A DNA stretch of 64,000 nucleotides. Source: Theristus sp. LFF4_11. Lineage: Eukaryota; Nematoda; Chromadorea; Monhysterida; Xyalidae. The position numbers and the translations under genes are program-made. Location of the stretch: contig JASANC010003853.1 of the NCBI GenBank assembly GCA_030248135.1, positions 1-64,000 of the forward strand, in the 5' to 3' direction. Under the pieces are notes generated by a model. The model had not been told where the DNA came from. It saw only the letters and a program-made list of their open reading frames with translations, and ran no database searches. Numbering within the stretch: position 1 is the stretch's first letter; each line of letters begins with the position of its first letter. Positions 44,201 to 55,759 of the stretch are shown piece after piece.

Positions 44201-47200
44201 ACAGAAAACAAAAAATCAACTGAACAATTCTTTCTGTCGCAGTCGCATGGCTGCTGACTCGAGTCCGTTGTGAAACATCAGAATTTCGCTCGAGGTGCTC
44301 AAATGCAATTCAAGTGTGAGACCTTTCCACACTGAGCGCATGATTTGAACTATCACGGGTATCCAAAAAGACCAATTTGTCACGTTCGCAACAGTTTCAA
44401 AATTGAATCACGCATCTTGATACTAATTTTTTATTGCACTCATTTCAGTCAATTTGTTGATTTTTAGAGCTTTTTAGAAAATCTGCCACAGTGAGCGCTA
44501 GGAATTATATATCGAAAAAAAAATTTTGTCAGTAAAATGGCAACGCATGTTTTATCAGTGCTGAAAATTTCAGCTCATAATATTAAAACACCAGCCAGTG
44601 ACAGCAGTTTGAAAATGGAACCTTTTTTTTGGCCCACCCTGTACTTTTAATCTTGCTTATTTTTGTTTTTTTGGCACATTTCATGATGTGCACGTACTCG
44701 ACACACATGTGTACTGTTTTAAAAACAAAATGGTCCATGAATTCATAGTTTTGACCTTCAATTTTTAGTTTTAATGTATTTTGAACATGATGGAACATGC
44801 AAACTGCATGAAGATAGTTTTCATGCATACTTTATGCACATAAAGCTAGAACATAACTACAGGCCGCGCCGGAACAACCAATCAGCATTTTCACTCTTTT
44901 TAATGTCCCTTCTTTATGCAGTTGCGTAAAACAGGTTTTTTTGCAGCGTGAAATAGCATACGATGAATACTCATGCAACTTTATGTTACGACACAAAGTC
45001 GTTTTATTGTCGTTATGTTACGACACAAAGTCGACATAAAGATAAATAAAAACGGAACATACGAGAGCATAAAAAAGTTATTTTTCCTGTGCTTCACTTG
45101 TGTAATTTCCAAAATTGCCTGCCGAAAACAATGATTTTTGAGTGACTTGATTGATTCTGTGCTGGATGGCGTGAAAGGTTGCGCATTCAGTTGCGTTGGT
45201 TCAAGTCAACAAAAAACTCACTAGTACACAGCGTTTTTGCTTGTGCTGTCTGTTTGTTTGTTCACTTTGTAACGCATGCCATCGAAGCGCGCTGTCTTTG
45301 TCCATTTCTCAACTGACTTTTGCTTGTCGCTTGGTGTAAGGTTAGGGGGTTTGAAATTTTTTTTCCATTTTTTAAATCCGGATTTTTTTTAACTTTAAAA
45401 CATAAAGAAATTTTTTCCTACTTTGCTCTGAAAATTCGTTTGTTGGCATACGTTTTTGAAAGTTCAAACCAAATTTTCTCCTCAACTTCCTTGTGTGCTT
45501 ATTATTTTTGGTATTTATTTTTGGTGTGTGTGTGTTTGGGGTCCACAATGGAGTCGTTGGTGTCATTTTTTTTATTGTTTGTTATTTTGCAGGTGCTCAA
45601 GCGAATCTACGGTGAGCACCTGTGCGAGCCAGAGCCGGACTACAACGTATCACTGGTGTACGACTTGAACAGTCTGCCCGACGACTACACAGAGCTGATC
45701 ACGCAGGCATCGCTGTTGAAGCGGCACTGTTTCGCGGCGGTGTTCGAGAAATATTTCACGTTTCAAGAAACCGGCGAAACCGGTCAGAAACGAGCCGTCA
45801 TCCACTATAGGGAGGATGAGACGCTGTGAGTGTGCCCACTGGAAAGCTAATTTTATTTATTTTATTTGTTCGCGCGCCGGTTCCGGAAACCATAAGGTAC
45901 TAAACTCCGGCGGAAACGGGCAATACTGCCCTGAGCCCAATTTACCCTCGGCTCTGGGGGGGGGGGAAAGACCATTAGATGTTTGTTGTTGGTCGCTTTC
46001 GTTTCTCCATTGTGTGTCTTGTCCGCAGCGGGGTTGGAACTTTCCACCTACCGAACGGTAGACGAAAGCCCTACACCTGCGCTACAGACGCGACAAAACA
46101 GCACATCATCTGTGCTGTGTTGATGAAGAGTTTTGGTTGCTGCGCGATTCGTCGACGGAACGTTTTCTTGTCTGTTTTTTCTGCAGCTACGTGGAAGCGA
46201 AAGCGGATCGAGTGACGGTCATCTTCAGCACCGTGTTCCGTGATCCCGAGGATGTGGTCATTGGAAAAGTGTTTCTTCAGGTTCGTACCGAAACATTCGC
46301 CAGAGACTTGTGTTTTCAAAAAAAAAATAAAATGCCTAAGAGTTGTCCTCCGACTCCTCCCCCATTGCCCCATGCGCCAGCGATGTGTCACCGCGAGAAG
46401 TTTCTGGCAGGTGAAAAATGACTGAATGAACGCGAAGCGTGAATTATCAGCGCTGGGGGTAAAATATTATTTTCAATTTTCGCCGCCAGTGTCGATGCTC
46501 ACATACGTGCATTCATGTTTTTTGCCTCCAGCGATGGGGCGCGAAGACGAAGGCAATTTGCTGGAGCACGGGAATGGCAGTTTGACCATCTTGCTCGATT
46601 GGCTGTTATTGATTCAAAGTTGCATTTGAGTCGATTCACCGTCCCGTTGGCTTTTTTGGTCTCTATTCCAAATTGTGTATTCATTTCTGACACGACTAAA
46701 TCTTGCCAGTAACGATGGCTTGCATTGCAATGAAAAAAAACTGCTCTGGAACAAAGTGAGAGTTGACCACCAATTAACAAATGTGCCCTCCAATTGATAA
46801 AAAAAATCACCCCAGGAGTTCCGCGAAGGTCGCAAGGCCTCCCAGACGGCACCACAGGTGCTCTACTCCCTGGGTGAGCCGCCCACTGAGCTACAGGGCA
46901 CGGACGCTCTCGTAGGCGACAACATTGGCTACATCACATTCGGTGCGCTGGCCTGGGCTGCGTCAATTTGATTTTTTTTGATTTGCGTCACGCATGAAAC
47001 TGAGCTCGTATCTAGGCGTGGCAGAGGCACTGAGTCGCAGAACTGGACAAAAGCTGATATTTCAGCAAGTTTCTCTTTATTTTCTGTGATTGTAAACTGT
47101 CGTTTCAATGAAGACTGCTTGAACCTGCCTCAAGTGCTCTTGGGGATTGTTGTGATTTTAGCTGATTGGCTGCATTTCAATTCACCGTATCAGCTGATTT

Positions 47201-47933
47201 GCTTCACAATCAGCGTGCTGAATGTTTTTCGATTTCAAATTTTAAAACATAACCAAATGATTTCCTCTTGTTTTCAGTTCTATTCCCGCGGCACACGAAC
47301 AAGAAAACACGCGACAACACGATAAACCTGATCCATACGTTCCGCAACTATCTGCACTATCACATCAAGTGCTCCAAGGTGAATGACTGTTGTGCAAGTT
47401 GTAACTCCCAAGACGAGTATTATCGAATTCCGATTTGCTCAATGGCTTTTTTCACTGATCTTGATTTTGCTTTAAGGCGAAAACACCAATTAGTTTTTTG
47501 TCCATACGCACCGAAGTTGTTCTAAATCCTGTGCGCACACTAATTGTGTCCGTAATGCATTAAGATAGCACACACGACACGATTTCTAAATTGTGTGGCC
47601 ATTTTTAAGTGTCGTGTCCGTGCGTTCGCACAAAAAACTAATTCCTAAATCCCCCTTTAGGCGTACATTCACTCGCGCATGCGTGGCAAGACAAACGATT
47701 TCCTGAAAGTACTTAACCGAGCCCGTCCAGAATACAAGGGCGAAAAGAAGACGTTCTCGTGAGTTTTTTCCGAACTTTTTTTAGCTTCGATAAGTCAAAC
47801 GATTTTTGACCAGCAGACAATGTGCGATGTTTATTAACCAATCAGCGTGCACTTTTCTGAACAACCAATCAGCGTTCAACCTGATTTTGTGATTCCTCAT
47901 TTGGTTTTCAGGGGTCGAACTTTCCAGCAATGA
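41204..47933 (+). CDS. ARPC2: Actin-related protein 2/3 complex subunit 2 (p34-Arc)
   Basis: Core subunit of the Arp2/3 complex that nucleates branched actin filaments; it contacts the mother filament together with ARPC4. Nine exons: 41204-41277, 41358-41454, 41746-41799, 45593-45825, 46187-46280, 46816-46942, 47278-47378, 47661-47758, 47912-47933; 299 aa against about 300 in other animals. Visible family segments: [15 protein letters not shown] at the N-terminus, [99 protein letters not shown] and [12 protein letters not shown] near the end. Intron 3 is unusually long (3.8 kb) and full of repeats. The last exon codes only seven residues. AATAAA at 48199 is the likely 3' end. Confidence 0.97.
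41567..41652. mobile_element. Foldback hairpin element, ARPC2 intron 2
   Basis: Arms GCGGCATTCATGAAACAG and CTGCTTCATGAATGCACC with central TTAGCTGTG/CATTGCTACG; same family as 2735. Confidence 0.8.
42361..43230 (+). repeat. G/C-rich repeat pair in ARPC2 intron 3
   Basis: Two related blocks, 42361-42500 and 43080-43230, share GTACCGAAGATG, TAGCACGAA, a G-run, TGACACCCACCCC and a C-rich end. A partial third, with CTCCGTAGGTAC and CGTGGGTACC, lies at 42600-42680. Nature unknown. Confidence 0.65.
42841..42933. repeat. Inverted repeat of about 30 bp arms in ARPC2 intron 3
   Basis: TGATCATCAATTTAATGTTT and its imperfect reverse complement AACATTAAATTAATGATC face each other over a spacer of about 30 bp. 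A small foldback or MITE; no duplication identified. Confidence 0.6.
43441..43650 (+). mobile_element. G-rich MITE copy in ARPC2 intron 3
   Basis: Starts TACCGTATTACC, continues AATAAACCCCCATGGGGG, G-runs, then ATGGCAAAAATACCTTCCAT, as in the 28793 copy. The right inverted end is missing. Confidence 0.75.
45341..45510 (-). mobile_element. Truncated end of a hAT-like element (H1 family)
   Basis: GGTTAGGGGGTTTGAAA followed by CTTTGCTCTGAAAATTCG and GAAAGTTCAAACCAAATTTTC matches the reverse complement of the right end of H1 (2330-2520). Only the terminal ~170 bp are present. Confidence 0.75.
45846..46096 (-). mobile_element. SINE-B copy (minus), ARPC2 intron 4
   Basis: Same order as 18286: A/T end on the left, CTCCGGCGGAAACGGGCAAT, then AGTTCCAACCCCGC (B box, mutated) and the ACCTGCGCTACAGACGCGAC head on the right. 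Confidence 0.85.
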
Positions 47934-49532
47934 TGAGGACAAATCGAATACTCGGTGATTCGCGATGTCCCTTCCCTTCCAATATTATGCACCGGTTTTG
48001 AAACGTTGTGATCAAATATTCTGTTGTCGCTTCTATTCATTGTTACCGTTCTCTATTTATGTTGTTTTGTTTGCTTGCGTTTTGCGTTGAAGTCATTGTC
48101 ACTGATAATCTCTCCCATATTTCAGTGTTTCTTATTTTGAACAAAATTGCCTTTTTATGGAATACAGTCCAATTGCTGTTATGCTAGCTTACTCAGCTAA
48201 TAAATCCAGCTGCATATTTCAGTTTTGTACATTCATTTCTGGTGATTTCATTATTATCCAGTTCAACACCGCAATTGGAATGGCAAAAGATTTTTTCGTA
48301 TTGTGTGCGCTTAAACTTTTGCAAATGCAAAAACAGAACAGCAAGAAAGCGGTTGACTAAAAGTTACCTTAGTCACTCAGGCACAATACAAAGATCTTGA
48401 TGTTACCATACGATAGACAACCGTATCTACAAAAAAATTCGAAACTAAAAAACATTGCTCATTGTACCCAATCAACCATTGACGAAGTTTTTACTGTTTC
48501 GAATTTTTCACTCCCTGTTCTACGGTTATCCCAAAAGCCGTCACAACTAAATTAGTCGTCAGAAAACAGCATTAATAGTAGTGCCCCAGTGAAACAAAAA
48601 ACAGAAGCCACAAGGATCAACAGAACACATAAACAGTATGCCATTTTGCATGCTGTATTTGAACTTGATCTTCAAATCGATCACACCTATTGGCTACACC
48701 AGCGAATTGCGCACAAAAGTTTTTTTTTGGTTTTGGTGAAGTTGGCTACATGTAAATAGCGCTATTTACAGATAGCCGAGCGATAAAACGTGAAATAATT
48801 AAAAAAACGCACGACACAGAAACAACAAATCAACAAAAAAAAGTTAGAGAAACTCTGATATTCCTGCATATAGAGACCGATGAAAACGTCCCAAAAACAC
48901 CAACAAAAAAAAACAGTTCACGCACGGGCACAACATTCCTGTGTAAATGTTCCACAAACAGAAAGGTTCAAATAAAAAAATCTCAATCGGGTCTTCGTCG
49001 AACGCACAAACTCTCTTATTGCTGTGTTTCATGAAAAACTAGAGCAATCTAGCACGCAGTTGGAAAATTTAGTTTGGAATGGTTATCAAACCAGGCATAC
49101 GTTATGCAACCTAAGCTGAATGGAAACGATGATGTGAAAACATTTTAGCTGAATACACAATGTTCTTGTCGAGACCACACAGTTATCTGTTACTCCGTGG
49201 CTTCGACAAGCAATTGGTTGGCTTCCTCGTGTAATACAGTAGTTTTCAAAATCACCCTCTCCTCACGCGTCACCGCTTTCACTTCCGCTACGCTAAAATA
49301 CAGTGCAGCCACAGCTTGAAAACCATTCCAAACGTTAACGAAAAATCAATCTGTAGGCACAGAATTCTCTTTTCAGCTCTAAAACGCGTCGTTACCCGGC
49401 TAACAATCCGGCATTCACCTTTTGTTTGTGCTTCAGCCCCCCTCCCCGGTTCATGCGTTCGACCGCCGACCAGTTTCACGCAGCGCACCATTTGCGCGTG
49501 TTCCCACGTTCCGTTCACTGTTGCGTCATCAG
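47934..49532. other. Convergent spacer between ARPC2 and the Bcl-2-like gene
   Basis: Contains the ARPC2 polyadenylation signal and AT-rich sequence. I see no exon, SINE or transposon termini; open frames (48157-48360, 48844-49032) show no domain. Confidence 0.5.
48199..48204 (+). terminator. Candidate polyadenylation signal, ARPC2
   Basis: AATAAA about 265 bp after the stop codon, within T-rich sequence; the first canonical hexamer downstream. Confidence 0.45.
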
Positions 49533-52500
49533 TCACCCAGAAAGCGTCCTTTTCAAGATCACCGCTGCTCCGCCGACGACCGCCGCGGCGCCGAACCAAT
49601 TCCACGGCCACTGCCGCCACGCTGATTGGTGATCGCCATTCGGCTTCTGCTCGTAGAAGTCAACCAGGGAGTCCTGGAAAAAGTGGAATGGTGTTTTCAG
49701 ACGCAGATTTTTTGACATGATTTTATTCGACACATTGCAAGTGCACAAGGAAAACCAGTTTCCAAACCAGCAACGCTGGGCACATAGCCATCAATATTTT
49801 CAAAAGTAGAACCAGATTTTCTGAAAGTGGTGTTTTCAAACAAAAATTGAATTGTTTGCCATTTTTGTCATTGTCAATTCCTTTTTGTGTGAATGGCACT
49901 ATTTCTATACTTAGTCGCTCAGGCACTCAAAAATTTTGTTGAGCGCGCTGTGGTGATCAGCCACTGAATTCTCTGACATCAATTCAAATCAGCCACCTAT
50001 ATGCAAATGTTCACATCAACATTTTTAACGAACCAACAAATCACATTTTTTTGCAGCCGCATTCGATGATTGCATTCCATTTCTTGTTGGAGTTTTAGTT
50101 TTTACCACAAAATATTATTAGAAACAAAAAACGAAAAAGCGGAATTTTCCAAAAGACCTTTGTCAACCAAGCCCCTCTCGTTCTTGTCATATTTTCACCA
50201 TCCTTTATTCAAAAAATTTACGATCTGTGAAACGAAAGTGGCGTCCCAATTCCATCATATTTCATAAATCCATCATTTTTTTACAAGCGTTCGCTCAAAA
50301 AACACAAAAACATCAAATAAAATCACACCCCAATCGCGTCCCTTTGGGAAATCAGCAGCCAGGAACACTAAATTTGATTTGACACAAGACACATGAATGA
50401 ACGTCGACATGAAATTCTCGATAATTTGCACGATTTCGTAATGTTACATTACATTCAGCTGCTTAACGAGCCTATTTTTTCATTGCATTCCTATTCCATT
50501 CGAAATGTTCGTTCGCCAGAAATTCACAACATCTGTCGACAAAGCAAAGCAGCCCGCATTTACAATAATGAGAAAGAAAGAATAAACAATTTTGCGTAAT
50601 TCCCCGCATCGTCGCCAACCCTAAAACCCGCATTTCCGGGCGTAATGTAAATAAAATACAATCACATAAGAACATGTCATTGTGTAGTAGAAAGACGCGC
50701 TCACATTATAAGACGTCCTTGCATAGTAGTACAGTCCAACGAATGTCAAACCCTGTATCATTGAAAAATGTCCACGATACTGGGCTTAACACGATTCCAC
50801 TAAATCTGGCGGTGGTCATTAAATTATTGCACACCTTTGTACCTATTTTAAGCCAATGAAACTTTTTTTGGTAAAATCTCCTTCATACAATCATGCAAAA
50901 TTCAGCAAGATCGTATCGAGACAGAATACGGTAGTTGAACTGAAGAGTTTCAGTATTCGATTCAATGTGAATGAATACACTGCATTTCTTCCCCACTAAT
51001 CTTTTGAAAACACCGTTTTACAAAGATGATTCATGTGACACAAACAACGCACAAAAAAGCGAGCCCTGTGCACGAGTTTTACATTTACATCTGTTGGATT
51101 TTTTTCTGCAAAAAAAACTTCTTGAGCGCTCTTTGGCGTCTGTGCGTCGGAGTCACAACAACACCCAACCATCAACGTTTTTATGTTCAACGTTCACACG
51201 ATTCAGGGCAGGCACTTTAGTTAAGAGCACAGGCAACGTTTACGCACTCGGTGGAGAACAGAATATGAAATGGCAATGATTTATCAAGCAAAAATGAAAG
51301 TTATATGTCACCATCTTTCACTATTCACAATCATTGCTGAAAAAACCCCGCAAACGGAAACAGCAACAACGCCCCTCCGTAGCAGCGAGTCCAAGCACCA
51401 TTGTGTTTCACCGCGTTGCCAGCCAACCTAACCTTGCACACTAACATCAATTCTCGTTCACGTGCAAACACGCACGACAACACCAGAAAAAATCCATCAC
51501 AACCAATCAATACGCTGATTTTGCTGCAATGCGCCAAGTGAAACACGAGAAACGATGAAACCACTGTGCTTCGAAACTTACGTCACTTAGGTGGGTCAGT
51601 CACGGGAATTTAGCCCCTTTGACCACATTAGGTCGATAAACCCACCACAAAACCACTCAATTTTTGCGATCCTGTGCAAACGATACAGGGGAACGGATGA
51701 AATAATAAATAACGAATGCACTGCAAAAATGGGGTCGTGAGTACAACTACACAACTCGAGGCCTAGCTCATAGGTTTTATGGGTGTTTTTTGTTCACGGT
51801 GTTCATCTTAGTGTGTATCCAAAACGACAACATCAAAAAATATAGTTTGCTTTTTTTCGAATAAAATTCGCCAGTCTTATGCGAACGTTCCGGACTACCA
51901 TCTATAGGACAGTTTTTGCTCATTTTTCATAACTCGAATCGAATAATAATATGAAAAATCAACATCATTTTTTGCGAAAAACCAACAAGGGCGGTTTTTT
52001 CTTTGTGAGTTTTCCGAGGGAGAAGGGAAACGAGTAATAAAATGCACATGCACCCCCGAGCGTGTTTGTTGGTTGTTCGGGTCTGTTTTTAATACTGTAA
52101 TTTCAAACCAACGCAAAAAGGGTAATTTCACGTCATTTCCCATCTTCTTTCGCTCCAGAATATAGATGAACGTAATTTCAGCAAACCAGATTCAAAGCAA
52201 TGATTTGCTGAATCATACTGGTGTTGCTGAATCAATGATCTTACCACCAATCAGCAAGTTAGACTTGTTGCCGTTGCCCACAGTTACCCTTGTCCACCAA
52301 AACATAAACAATCGCGACTGAAAAAAAACCTATAATAAAACCATCCCCATTATTGCAAGATACTAACAACAACAATTTCTGGTCGGTTTTTTCGCACACG
52401 TGAATTATTGCTGTTTAGTTACCAACGTAAACAAAGTTGTTAGCGATTCATTCAAGGTGTTGCGAAATTGTGCGCAACACAGCGATTGGTTAAACGTAGA

Positions 52501-55460
52501 TGCCTGAACAACAAGCGGAAAACGTTGTTTGTTTGTGATTTTTAAAAATTCTTTTCGAAAAAAAACGTTCGTGAGAACGAGAAAGAATGTTGACTGAATG
52601 AAAAAGATAACAAGCTGTGCAGTTTACACATTATGTTTTTTTTCATTTCAAATCCAAGCGATGACTAAACTGCAAACTGATGAAAAACATACTGTTGCTC
52701 TTTCTCGCTGTTTTTTTCTGCCTGACTGAACACGATTGTAAAGGTCGGTTGCAGACGATGGAAAATAAACTGGAAAAGCCAGATGGTATCAATCAGCAAA
52801 AAACAACAACAAATATAATACCATAAGCACACGGCAAAAAAAAATTCAACGCAAAACACGTGAGCAAGAGCAAATCAGAATTCACGAGACGAATCTACTT
52901 TTAACTTTGGACCTTTACGCATTACACGCAGCATTTATCTAACTCACACGCACACCAACAACTTCGCACTTCTCAATTGGAACTTTCTTTCGGCAAATTC
53001 CCAGGAAAAAACCAAAGAGCGCACGAGTTGTTGTGGAATGTTGTTTCTGCGCGAGGCTTCTGAAGGACAAACACACCAAAACATGGCCTGTCACATCGGG
53101 CAGCCAACGACAATCCATTCTGCGGACACGCATGCTGGACATCAGATGAACCGTGAGTTTATGGGAAAATAACGCACACCAAAATCACAAACAGAAACAC
53201 CAATCGGATAAATGCGAGGCGCATACCTAACCTATAATATCCATGATGGACAAACTCAAACACATAAAGCCCGCGAAAACAAAATATGAGTTGAAAAATC
53301 TCTCAAATCGGGCATATTGTTTTCTGCATCTGACATTTTGTGCACACGCAAAACTACAGTACGGACGAAGAAACAAGACACCCATTATCTTGTCACATCA
53401 AGCTGAGACCAGTACCAGACTAAGAGACACGTTTAAAAAAACGTGATCCAATTGACATTTCATTGGATATCTGAAAAACTTTTTGTCATTCGAATTTCTC
53501 GCGAGCTCCTTGCACTTTGAAATAAGATGCCATGTTACATGTGTCCCCACGGGTTTTTTAACAAATATTTTCCCACAAAAATCGGACATCTTAAAAAATA
53601 GGTTGATAAAAACGCTAGAATTGGAAAACAGGCCGAAGCCGAGCCAACAACACACCAAACAATTACGACATTGAAATCTTGTACGTTGATTGGCTGTATG
53701 AGCTAGCAGGATCAATTGCTCCAATTCAAACAGCCAATCAGCAAGTCGCACCGCACATACATAAGACGCAACCCTAGTGTCTCCATTTTCAGTGCTGTTT
53801 CAGCGTATTCATTGTGTTCTCTTCAGACACCCAATGTCTGCCAGACACCTAAAAAACCTGCGTTTATGTGTCACCTACAGTCTATCTCGCTAATATATGC
53901 AACTAGCTTATTGGTTTTTCATAGCAATTCTCAGCGCTGATTGACTAGTCATGAGAAATTCTCAGCGCTGATTCGTTATTCACGAGCAGTTCTCAGCGCC
54001 GCTGATTGTTTGCTCATCACGTCATGTTGCATAGATTTTCCAGATGGACTGAAAACGTAATCAACAAAACCCCAAGACCCATAATCCCCAAACAAAGACC
54101 AAAGCGAAAGCAACGCGTAACACCCGAACTGAACTCCGAATTCGGTCTCCGAACTACATGCTGTCAATACAGTTTTATCGGAGTTTCCTGCATTTTTTCG
54201 CGAAATAATAAAATGGAATGAAATGGAATAGAATGAAATGGAATGAAATGGAATGGCACCGACCCATCCGCCGTGCGCGTCGATCCAATGCTGCAGCCGA
54301 TCCACAGTGAACGCCGTCAACCAGCTGGCCACCTCGCCGACCATGTCCTGCATGTCGTGCTCGACGCAATACACCGCCAGCAGACCGCCCAGCGAGTACA
54401 GCGCCACGATGCGGCCCCAGTTGATGTGCTCCGGATGCATCTGGAATTCGTCCGGCTCGTCGAAGATCGACCGCGAGACGGTGATGAACGTGCTGTACAT
54501 GGTCGAGCGGGTGACGTCGAGTGCGGCGACCATTCGCTGGAGATCGGCGAGATTCCGCCGCTCGAACTCGCCGCAAACGGCGCGTAGTACCAGGCGAATG
54601 CGATCGGGCTCGGAGGTCACCGGATTCTGCGGCCAGTCGTAGTCGAGCTGCGCGAGACGATAGTGGATGTAGTCGTAGGTCGTCTCCATCGTCTGCAGGT
54701 TGTCGAGCGCCGGCGAGCCATACGACGGTTGACTGCAAGCGGAGCGGAAGAGGTGAGTTTTCTCTTTTCGTCAATTATTATTATCAAGTTTTTTGGGGGG
54801 TTCTGCGACTCAATGGTTTTGTTTTTTATGTGAAAAATAAAACTAGTTTTCATCTTTATGTGGCAATTGAAAATAGCACACGCCCAAGAATAAAGAGAAA
54901 CTAGATCACGCACGTTTACCAGTAAAGCAACGACCTTCTCAAAAACGAACACAAGAACTTTTGACTTTGGTTGACCTGCAACCCAGTGAGTGATTCATCA
55001 GCAATCATTGTTCAAACGAACGTTCGTTAAACTAAACACAAATCAGCAGGATTCAGTCATCTGAGGATGCATATCGATATCAAACATGCAAGAAAAACCA
55101 AAAAACGTTCCACAATACAAATGGACTCACTGACGAAACAATAGAAACAAATGAAATGAAAACGCAAAGTAATAACAGCTTAAGGCACCTTGGCATTGCG
55201 TTCGTTTGCGTGCCGCTGGATGTTGTCGTCGTCGCCGTCGTCGTCGACGTACTGACGTGCTTGGATCTGGAGTTGTTGGCGTTCGCAGCTGTGCTCGCAG
55301 TTGAAGTCATACAATTCGGAGAACAACAGGGTGAATTCACGGGAGAATGTTTGCTGTGGTAGCCGTTGATTGAACCGTTGTGATTGTGATAATGATCTTC
55401 TACGACTTTCACTGAATGAGCGTCGTCGTCGTTGTTGCTGTTGCTGCCATTATCAGGCAT
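49533..55460 (-). CDS. Bcl-2 family apoptosis regulator
   Basis: Multi-domain Bcl-2 protein, expected at the outer mitochondrial membrane. Three exons in transcript order: 55460-55189, 54732-54264, 49673-49533; 293 aa. Exon 1 encodes a low-complexity Ser/Thr/Asn-rich leader with a GTQT motif. Exon 2 encodes a BH4-like YDYIHYRLAQLDYDW, BH3 (VLRAVCGEFERRN, with GE where GD is usual), BH1 (INWGRIVALYSLGGLLAVY) and the first half of BH2 (WIDAHGGW). Exon 3 completes BH2 (DSLVDFYEQ) and ends with a short hydrophobic stretch (WFGAAAVVGGAAVIL) and basic KR, a tail-anchor pattern. An intron directly after the BH2 Trp is a hallmark of the family. Presence of BH4 and BH1 suggests an anti-apoptotic type, but Bok/Bax-like function cannot be excluded. 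The first ATG of the open frame was taken as start. Intron 2 is 4.6 kb. Confidence 0.93.
53878..54051 (+). mobile_element. Minisatellite-bearing TA element, copy 3 (Bcl-2 intron 2)
   Basis: CAGTCTATCTCGCTAATA at the left, TTTTCCAGATGGACTG at the right, three to four degenerate units with TCTCAGCGCTGATT between. TA on the left; the right flank is AA. Confidence 0.78.
54211..54254 (+). repeat. Short GGAAT-type tandem repeat
   Basis: About 44 bp of GGAAT/GAAAT pentamers, nine bases from the Bcl-2 exon 2 donor. Microsatellite only. Confidence 0.85.
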
Positions 55461-55759
55461 AGTATTCACCGTGGTTTTCTGAACCCAATTGCAGAGTAAA
55501 GAGTTCAGCGCTGTCGACTTCTATTCCCCCGGTTGTTCATTAAACAAATGGGAAAAATTTGTCATTGGAAAAAATATAAAAAATATCCAATCAATAATAC
55601 CCGCACCCGGGTCGCGCCAACGGCCACTGAGTTTTTTGCATCCGATCCAAATGGGTGAAATTTGCAATTGTTTGGTCCATAGTTGTTCCAGAGCCGAGGG
55701 GTTGGGGGGGCCGATCATAGTTGTTCCAGAGCCGAGGGGTTGGGGGGGGGGGGGGGGGG

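Noticed and set aside
54211..54254. GGAAT pentamers as centromeric satellite
   Set aside because: Only about 44 bp long, next to an exon; a plain microsatellite.
54175..54774. 199-residue minus-strand open frame overlapping the Bcl-2 exon, rich in Arg
   Set aside because: It is the shifted frame of the GC-rich Bcl-2 exon 2; the other frame has BH4, BH3, BH1 and BH2 in order.
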